DNA of 6,038 nucleotides from Bacteroidota bacterium (GTDB lineage Bacteria; Bacteroidota; Bacteroidia; NS11-12g; UBA9320), in NCBI GenBank assembly GCA_003484585.1, contig DNBZ01000182.1, positions 1 to 6,038 of the forward strand, read 5' to 3'. Positions 1-4,197 of the stretch are shown here, in pieces. Position numbers and translations under genes: made by a program. Under the pieces are notes generated by a model that made no database searches, had not been told where the DNA came from, and was given only the letters and a program-made list of their open reading frames with translations. Positions within the stretch are counted from its first letter, which is position 1. Each line of letters starts with the position of its first letter.

Positions 1-774
1 CAAAAAGGTGGTGTAGGTAAAACTACTACTGCTACTAATCTAGCTTATAGCTTAGCTATATTAGAGAATCGCGTACTATTGGTAGACGCAGACCCACAGG
101 CAAACTCTACCTCTCATCTTGGTTTAGATCCAAAGAATATTAGGTTAGGCTTGTATGAGCTTATGGTTCAAGACATGAATCCAATGGATGCAATATTGGA
201 TACAAAGTACGATTATCTACAAATACTCCCTGCTAACATAGACTTAGTAGGAGCGGAGATAGAAATGATAGACTTACCCAATAGAGAAAGAATAATGGGT
301 AGAATACTAGATAAAGTTAGAGATCAGTATGATTTTATTATCATAGATTGTTCTCCTTCTCTAGGCATTATTACTACGAATGCATTAGGTGCTGCAGATT
401 CTGTTATCATTCCGGTACAGTGTGAGTATTTTGCATTAGAAGGATTAGGTAAATTGCTCAATACTATCAAAATAGTACAGCGTAGTATTAATACTAAACT
501 AGAGATAGAGGGATTACTTCTTACTATGTACGATGCTAGACTAAGATTATCTAACCAAGTGGTAGAAGAAGTGAAACTTCATTTTCAGCAGTTGGTATTT
601 GATACGATTATAAAACGAAATACAACTCTAAGTGAGGCTCCTAGTTTTGGTGTACCAGTACTAGAGCACGATGCTACAGCTACAGGTAGTGTAGGTTATT
701 TGAACCTAGCAAGAGAACTTTTGCAAAAGAATGGACTTACTAAAATAAGTGAGGAAGAGAGAATTATACAATAA
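1..774 (+). CDS. parA: ParA/Soj chromosome-partitioning ATPase (5' end cut by window)
   Basis: This is a ParA/Soj-type ATPase that binds DNA non-specifically when ATP-bound and works with ParB to segregate chromosome origins. The frame is open from base 1, and 257 residues are visible. A family member normally starts about ten residues before QKGGVGKTT, so the true start lies just left of the window; the TTG at 79 is an internal Leu codon. Visible motifs, numbered from the first codon, are the deviant Walker A KGGVGKTT (2-9), Walker A' VDADPQ (28-33), Walker B IIIDCSPS (113-120), the conserved CEYFALEGL (141-149), and the late NTTLSEAPSFG segment typical of Soj. No N-terminal helix-turn-helix can be fitted, so this is the short chromosomal type and not a P1-type plasmid ParA. 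The stop codon directly abuts the parB start, which suggests an operon with translational coupling. Confidence 0.96.
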   Translation, partial: QKGGVGKTTTATNLAYSLAILENRVLLVDADPQANSTSHLGLDPKNIRLGLYELMVQDMNPMDAILDTKYDYLQILPANIDLVGAEIEMIDLPNRERIMGRILDKVRDQYDFIIIDCSPSLGIITTNALGAADSVIIPVQCEYFALEGLGKLLNTIKIVQRSINTKLEIEGLLLTMYDARLRLSNQVVEEVKLHFQQLVFDTIIKRNTTLSEAPSFGVPVLEHDATATGSVGYLNLARELLQKNGLTKISEEERIIQ

Positions 775-1650
775 ATGACTAAAAAGGTATTAGGAAGAGG
801 TCTGAGTGCTCTGCTAGAAAATGCAGACACAGATATTACTGGTGTAGAGCACAAAGCACTGCATAGTATTGCTGATATAGAAATAAGCCAGATAGTGGCT
901 AATGCTTTTCAGCCTAGAACGGAGTTTGATCAAGAGGCACTAGAAGAACTTTGTGAATCTATAAAAGTTCACGGAATTATACAGCCCATTACAGTTCGAA
1001 AGATAGGGTATGAGCAGTATGAGCTGATAAGTGGAGAGCGAAGAACTCGTGCGTCTATCTTAGCAGGAAAAAATAAGATACCTGCTTATATACGCTTAGC
1101 AGACGATCAGCAGATGCTAGAGATGGCATTGATCGAAAATATACAGAGAGAAAATCTTAACGCTATAGAGATAGCACTATCGTATAAGCGTTTATTAGAC
1201 GAGTGCGGACTAAAACAAGAGGAGTTAGGAGAAAGAGTAGGCAAGAAAAGAACTACAGTAAATAACTACCTTAGACTACTTAGACTGCCAGACGAAATAC
1301 AACTCTCTATAAAAAATGGAGAGATAATGATGGGCCATGCACGTGCACTTGTCAATGTAGAAAATCCAGAAAGGCAATCCGCTATTTTTCGCTCTGCGGT
1401 AACTAGTAGCTTGTCTGTGAGGCAAGTAGAAGAGATCGTAAGAAATGAGAAAGAAAATCCAGAAGGTACGCACAGTAAAGCCGCAGCTAAGTATTTTGAT
1501 TTTACAGAATACATTAACCATAAAAAAGAAATAGAGAAAAGACTGGATACAGACGTTAGATTCAAATCTAGGTCTAATGATAATGGGACTATCATAATCA
1601 GCTTTTCGTCTAAAGAACAGTTAGAGGATATTATAAGTAAGCTGTCGTAG
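775..1650 (+). CDS. parB: ParB/Spo0J chromosome-partitioning protein
   Basis: This is the 291-residue ParB/Spo0J partner of the upstream ParA. The family binds parS sites near the origin and spreads as a CTP-dependent sliding clamp. The N-terminus KKVLGRGLSALLENAD (3-18) is the conserved ParA-contacting tail. The CTPase domain shows the GERRTRA box (87-93) and ENIQREN (121-127). A helix-turn-helix region runs at about 146-172 (LGERVGKKRTTVNNYLRLLR), followed by the conserved MGHARAL (186-192). Residues from about 240 onward match the C-terminal dimerisation domain. Length is normal for the family. The ATG at 775 follows the parA TAA with no spacer and gives the expected N-terminal motif, so the start is secure. 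A purine-rich GAGGAAG lies at 751-757, too far upstream to act as a standard ribosome site; coupling to parA translation is more likely. I found no parS-like 16-mer in the window. Confidence 0.97.
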   Translation: MTKKVLGRGLSALLENADTDITGVEHKALHSIADIEISQIVANAFQPRTEFDQEALEELCESIKVHGIIQPITVRKIGYEQYELISGERRTRASILAGKNKIPAYIRLADDQQMLEMALIENIQRENLNAIEIALSYKRLLDECGLKQEELGERVGKKRTTVNNYLRLLRLPDEIQLSIKNGEIMMGHARALVNVENPERQSAIFRSAVTSSLSVRQVEEIVRNEKENPEGTHSKAAAKYFDFTEYINHKKEIEKRLDTDVRFKSRSNDNGTIIISFSSKEQLEDIISKLS

Positions 1651-1652
1651 GT

Positions 1653-1660
1653 TAATTTTG
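1653..1660 (+). promoter_or_regulatory. Candidate TAnnTTTG (-7) promoter element before the DUF5683 gene
   Basis: TAATTTTG matches the Bacteroidota -7 consensus TAnnTTTG exactly and ends 6 bases before the ATG at 1667. No convincing -33 TTG/TTTG lies at the usual distance. If active, transcription would start at or next to the ATG and give a leaderless mRNA. The 16-base gap after parB also allows simple read-through, so this may be chance in AT-rich DNA. Confidence 0.4.
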
Positions 1661-1666
1661 TAGCCC

Positions 1667-2257
1667 ATGAGAAAGTTTCTAGTTGTTTGTATGGTATTAA
1701 TAGGCTGTGCTGCGTATGCACAAAAGCCGTATAGTGCTCAGTATTTTCAAGAAACTAATCCTAGCAATCTACCAGCCATAAACAATGGCCTGTTTGATTC
1801 CACGGGATGGGATAATCCTAAAAAAGCAACTGTACTAGCACTAGTGCTACCCGGAGCAGGTCAGATTTACAATAAAAAGTATTGGAAAGTAGGTATAGTA
1901 TATGCCGGCATAGGTGGCCTAGTCTATATGTTCAAGTGGAATAGCGATAGCCTACGACACTACCAAGCTATCTATACCTCTAAAATAGATGGAGATTCTA
2001 CTACACTAGATCTAGCACCGCTAAGGTCTGATGCCTCTATAAAAAATGATAGAGATTTTCATCGACGCTACAGAGATGTATCCATCATCGGGTTTGTAGC
2101 TCTATATGCCCTGCAAGCTATAGATGCCAATGTAGATGCTCACTTAAAAGAGTTTAGAGTAAATAAAGACTTGAGTATGAAAGTGTCTCCAGATATCTAC
2201 GCCTATAAACCAAGTATTGGAAGGTACAGTGGACTTACAGTGAGCTTACGCTTTTAG
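1667..2257 (+). CDS. DUF5683-domain envelope protein, function unknown
   Basis: This 196-residue exported or membrane protein contains a DUF5683-type domain; no biochemical function is established to my knowledge. Residues 1-18 look like a signal peptide ending AYA before Gln19. An alternative lipobox-like LIGC (11-14) would give an unusually short lipoprotein signal. The family signature LPGAGQIYNKKYWKVG (61-76) lies in a hydrophobic segment at about 53-88, and a second hydrophobic stretch at about 138-152 runs into AIDANVDAHL (151-160), also typical. The protein ends in LRF. The ATG at 1667 places the signal peptide at the N-terminus, and no ribosome site is visible. In many Bacteroidota this gene follows parB, commonly ahead of dapB and lepB; here the next gene is a hydroxyacyl-CoA dehydrogenase instead. 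The position suggests co-transcription with parAB but does not prove a role in segregation. Confidence 0.88.
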   Translation: MRKFLVVCMVLIGCAAYAQKPYSAQYFQETNPSNLPAINNGLFDSTGWDNPKKATVLALVLPGAGQIYNKKYWKVGIVYAGIGGLVYMFKWNSDSLRHYQAIYTSKIDGDSTTLDLAPLRSDASIKNDRDFHRRYRDVSIIGFVALYALQAIDANVDAHLKEFRVNKDLSMKVSPDIYAYKPSIGRYSGLTVSLRF

Positions 2258-2273
2258 AATATCGGGTATTTCA

Positions 2274-2281
2274 TAAATTCG
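2274..2281 (+). promoter_or_regulatory. Weak candidate -7 element before the dehydrogenase gene
   Basis: TAAATTCG differs from TAnnTTTG at one base and would leave an A-rich leader of about 20 bases before the ATG at 2307. No -33 element is evident. It lies in the 49-base gap after the DUF5683 gene, where no terminator is visible, so read-through from upstream is at least as likely. Confidence 0.2.
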
Positions 2282-2306
2282 CAGTAATAATAAGTAATCA
2301 CAAACA

Positions 2307-3194
2307 ATGCAAAATATTTCAGTAATAGGATCAGGCACTATGGGCAACGGTATAGCCCACGTATTTGCTCAGAACGGATACCAAGTTTCTTTAGTAGATA
2401 TAAACCAAGAGGCTTTAGACAAAGCTCTAGCTACTATTGGTAAAAACCTAGATAGAATGGTGGCCAAAGAAAGAATATCTGAGGCAGATAAAGCCGCTAC
2501 ATTAGCCAATATCACTACCTATACAGCAATGGCTGACGGCGTGAGCAAGGCAGATTTAATAGTAGAAGCAGCTACTGAAAACAAAGAGCTTAAATTCAAA
2601 ATATTCAAGGATATGGATGCTCATGCACCTGCAGGCTGCGTATTAGCGTCTAATACTTCGTCTATCAGCATCACAGAATTGGCTGCACAGACCAGGAGAC
2701 CTGACAAGGTAATTGGTATGCACTTTATGAATCCTGTACCCGTGATGAAGCTTGTAGAGATTATCAATGGGTACAATACTTCTAAAGAAGTGACTTCTAC
2801 TATAGATGAGCTGAGCAAGAAAATAGGAAAGGTACCTGCTATGGCAAATGACTATCCAGGTTTTATTGCCAATAGAATACTAATGCCAATGATAAACGAG
2901 GCTATTTGGACACTACACGAAGGAGTAGGGCAGGTGACTGAAATAGATACAGTAATGAAACTCGGTATGGCTCACCCGATGGGACCATTGCAACTAGCAG
3001 ATTTTATAGGATTAGATGTATGTCTTGCGATACTCCATGTACTACACGATGGATTTGGTAATCCGAAGTACGCACCATGTCCTCTACTTGTGAATATGGT
3101 AAATGCTGGCAAAAAAGGAATCAAATCTGGAGAAGGATTTTACTCGTGGACTCATGGAACTAAGGAATTAGTAGTAAGCGATAGTTTTGCTTAG
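2307..3194 (+). CDS. hbd: NAD-dependent 3-hydroxyacyl-CoA / 3-hydroxybutyryl-CoA dehydrogenase
   Basis: This 295-residue enzyme oxidises (S)-3-hydroxyacyl-CoA to 3-ketoacyl-CoA with NAD+, or runs in reverse, in fatty-acid oxidation or short-chain acyl-CoA metabolism in the cytoplasm. The N-terminal Rossmann fold has GSGTMG (8-13), with Asp31 at the end of strand 2 favouring NAD over NADP. The catalytic set fits the family by spacing: Ser118 in NTSS, His139 in GMHFMNP, Glu151, and Asn189 in GFIANR. The C-terminal dimerisation domain shows HPMGPLQLADFIGLD (223-237) and the closing GKKGIKSGEGFYSW (268-281). Length matches stand-alone Hbd/PaaH enzymes; there is no fused hydratase domain, so it is not FadB. 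The ATG at 2307 begins exactly at the Rossmann strand; its leader is A-rich without a Shine-Dalgarno. Substrate chain length cannot be read from sequence, and no other acyl-CoA genes are adjacent. A strong terminator follows. Confidence 0.94.
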   Translation: MQNISVIGSGTMGNGIAHVFAQNGYQVSLVDINQEALDKALATIGKNLDRMVAKERISEADKAATLANITTYTAMADGVSKADLIVEAATENKELKFKIFKDMDAHAPAGCVLASNTSSISITELAAQTRRPDKVIGMHFMNPVPVMKLVEIINGYNTSKEVTSTIDELSKKIGKVPAMANDYPGFIANRILMPMINEAIWTLHEGVGQVTEIDTVMKLGMAHPMGPLQLADFIGLDVCLAILHVLHDGFGNPKYAPCPLLVNMVNAGKKGIKSGEGFYSWTHGTKELVVSDSFA

Positions 3195-3235
3195 TCTAAA
3201 GTGAATAGTGAGGAGTAAAAACTCTTAAAATAGTG

Positions 3236-3266
3236 AAACGCCTTTCGAAAGAAGGGCGTTTTTTTT
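3236..3266 (+). terminator. Rho-independent terminator after the dehydrogenase gene
   Basis: An 11-bp stem (3236-3246 with 3251-3261) contains one G-U pair and is capped by a GAAA tetraloop. The 3' arm runs into eight consecutive T (3259-3266). It lies 41 bases after the dehydrogenase stop and is the clear end of the + strand gene run. Confidence 0.93.
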
Positions 3267-3286
3267 GATGTAACGAGACTATTAGA

Positions 3287-3313
3287 ATTCTTTTAGGTCT
3301 TCGCTAAAGGAGT
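3287..3313 (+). other. Hairpin of unknown role between two terminators
   Basis: ATTCTTTTAG (3287-3296) can pair with CTAAAGGAGT (3304-3313) around a 7-base loop, giving 10 pairs of which two are G-U on the + strand. No T tract follows, so it is not a standard terminator. On the - strand the two wobbles become C-A mismatches. The rest of 3267-3359 holds no gene I can support; it includes a 10-bp palindrome, TAAGATCTTA, at 3326-3335. Confidence 0.3.
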
Positions 3314-3359
3314 ACAAAAAAAGTTTAAGATCTTACAGAGGTAAATATGAGCAGGGCAC

Positions 3360-3394
3360 AAAAAAAGGTCCAACCACAAATGTGATTGGACCTT
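3360..3394 (-). terminator. Rho-independent terminator of the cold-shock gene
   Basis: The arms 3365-3378 and 3381-3394 are almost perfectly complementary. The one imperfect position is a G-U pair on the - strand but a C-A mismatch on the + strand, which assigns the hairpin to the - strand. The - strand transcript then runs into seven U (3366-3360). It lies 23 bases past the stop codon of the cold-shock gene. Confidence 0.9.
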
Positions 3395-3417
3395 CTGAAT
3401 ATTATATAGTAACTAGG

Positions 3418-3867
3418 TTACGGTATTTTTTTTACATTGACAGCATTCAGACCTTTCATCCCTTTCTCTAGCTCAAAAGAAACTTTGTCTCCTTCTGTTA
3501 CGTCATCTATCAGTCCTTTGTAGTGTACAAAGTAACTTTCGTTAGTTTCAGATTCTTTTATAAAACCAAAACCCTTATCTGTGTTGAAAAAGTCGATCTT
3601 ACCTTTACGCTCAGCTTCCATATCAAACTCCTCTTGCTTAGGTATGCTTGTTATGATGTCGTCTAGTTCGAATTCGATTTTGTTTTCTGGATCTGGTGGA
3701 GTATCAGAGATGTTGCCATTTTCATCTATGTAGGCCATCATATTATCTAGAGTGCCTTCTGTTGCATTGGCTTTACGCTCTTGACGCTTCTCATCTTTCT
3801 CTTTTTTCTTCTTCAGACGTTTTTTCTCTTTTTCTTTTTTAGAATAAGTTTCTTGTGATTTAGACAT
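3418..3867 (-). CDS. Cold-shock domain protein with lysine-rich N-terminal extension
   Basis: This 149-residue protein is likely an RNA- or single-stranded DNA-binding protein acting in the cytoplasm. The C-terminal cold-shock domain (about 88-147) contains the RNP1-like KGFGFI (98-103) and RNP2-like YFVHY (112-116). The N-terminus (about 8-35) is a very basic, Lys/Glu-rich stretch predicted to be a helix or coiled coil, followed by an acidic linker with DTPPDPENK (55-63). I know this layout from Bacteroidota proteins beginning M-(A/S)-K-S-Q-E-T. I place the start at 3867 because it gives that N-terminus. The frame stays open to an ATG at 3951, but those 28 codons do not resemble the family and contain the promoter element at 3898-3905. 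It is much longer than a CspA protein of about 70 residues. It is transcribed convergently with the dehydrogenase and divergently from the peptidase; a role in cold response is not shown by sequence. Confidence 0.9.
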   Translation of the reverse strand: MSKSQETYSKKEKEKKRLKKKKEKDEKRQERKANATEGTLDNMMAYIDENGNISDTPPDPENKIEFELDDIITSIPKQEEFDMEAERKGKIDFFNTDKGFGFIKESETNESYFVHYKGLIDDVTEGDKVSFELEKGMKGLNAVNVKKIP

Positions 3868-3897
3868 TAATTGTGTTTTTGTATTAATTTTAGGATG

Positions 3898-3905
3898 CAA
3901 AGATA
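3898..3905 (-). promoter_or_regulatory. TAnnTTTG (-7) promoter element of the cold-shock gene
   Basis: Read on the - strand, TATCTTTG matches TAnnTTTG exactly and ends 30 bases before the ATG at 3867. The expected leader of about 25 bases is A-rich and lacks a Shine-Dalgarno, which is normal in Bacteroidota. A -33 TTG at the right distance is not visible. Confidence 0.6.
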
Positions 3906-4081
3906 AGTGATAATTTATTATGTTGTAGGGTGATACTGCCTGTGTGACCAAAAAAGTATATAATTTTCTTTAGTCGTAACTACAAAGCTGCAAGAAAGTC
4001 AATGTCTTTTTCAATACAATCAACTGGAAGATGCCCTTCAAGATTTACTCCCTTGAGCACATATTTAGCCAATTATCAAAC

Positions 4082-4099
4082 TTTATCCTCGTTTTATCC
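4082..4099 (+). repeat. Two direct TTTATCC heptamers, 11 bp apart
   Basis: TTTATCC occurs at 4082-4088 and again at 4093-4099, about one helical turn apart. They lie about 30-50 bases upstream of the possible -7 element of the peptidase gene, a position where an activator could bind. No regulator can be named, and the pair may be coincidental. Confidence 0.35.
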
Positions 4100-4197
4100 G
4101 TGAATAGCCGCCAAAGGCCAAATAATCTGCATATTTGCTCACATGAGAAAATTAGGTATTTTACTGCTCGTATCGGTTTCATTCTTTGGCTATTCAC
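4100..4197 (+). repeat. 14-bp inverted repeat enclosing the peptidase start codon
   Basis: GTGAATAGCC followed by GCC and AAAG (4100-4116) is complementary to CTTTGGCTATTCAC (4184-4197), apart from a 3-base GCC bulge in the left arm. The 67-base loop contains the candidate -7 element and the ATG at 4143; the right arm lies in the signal-peptide codons. A transcript starting upstream of 4100 could fold this way and affect translation. A transcript starting at the ATG would lack the left arm. Confidence 0.45.
4130..4137 (+). promoter_or_regulatory. Candidate -7 promoter element before the peptidase gene
   Basis: CATATTTG matches TAnnTTTG at all but the first base and ends 5 bases before the ATG at 4143, so use of it would give a nearly leaderless mRNA. 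There is no clear -33 TTG. The rest of the divergent region 3952-4081 is AT-rich and holds no other element I can support. Confidence 0.35.

Noticed and set aside
1338..1347. TGCACGTGCA palindrome in parB, considered as a parS site because of its CACGTG core.
   Set aside because: The flanks do not match the parS 16-mer TGTTNCACGTGAAACA, and the sequence encodes the conserved GHARAL segment of ParB, which explains it.
1266..1721. A 151-codon open frame on the - strand opposite parB.
   Set aside because: It lies almost wholly antisense to well-supported parB coding sequence, its product has no recognisable domain, and its composition is what an antisense reading of parB would give.
3267..3359. 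A small RNA or tRNA gene between the two terminators.
   Set aside because: No cloverleaf or known RNA fold can be drawn, no promoter is evident, and only one modest hairpin is present.
3868..3951. A longer start at 3951 for the cold-shock protein, adding 28 residues.
   Set aside because: The extra residues do not match the family, the M-S-K-S-Q-E-T start at 3867 does, and an exact TAnnTTTG promoter element lies inside the extension.
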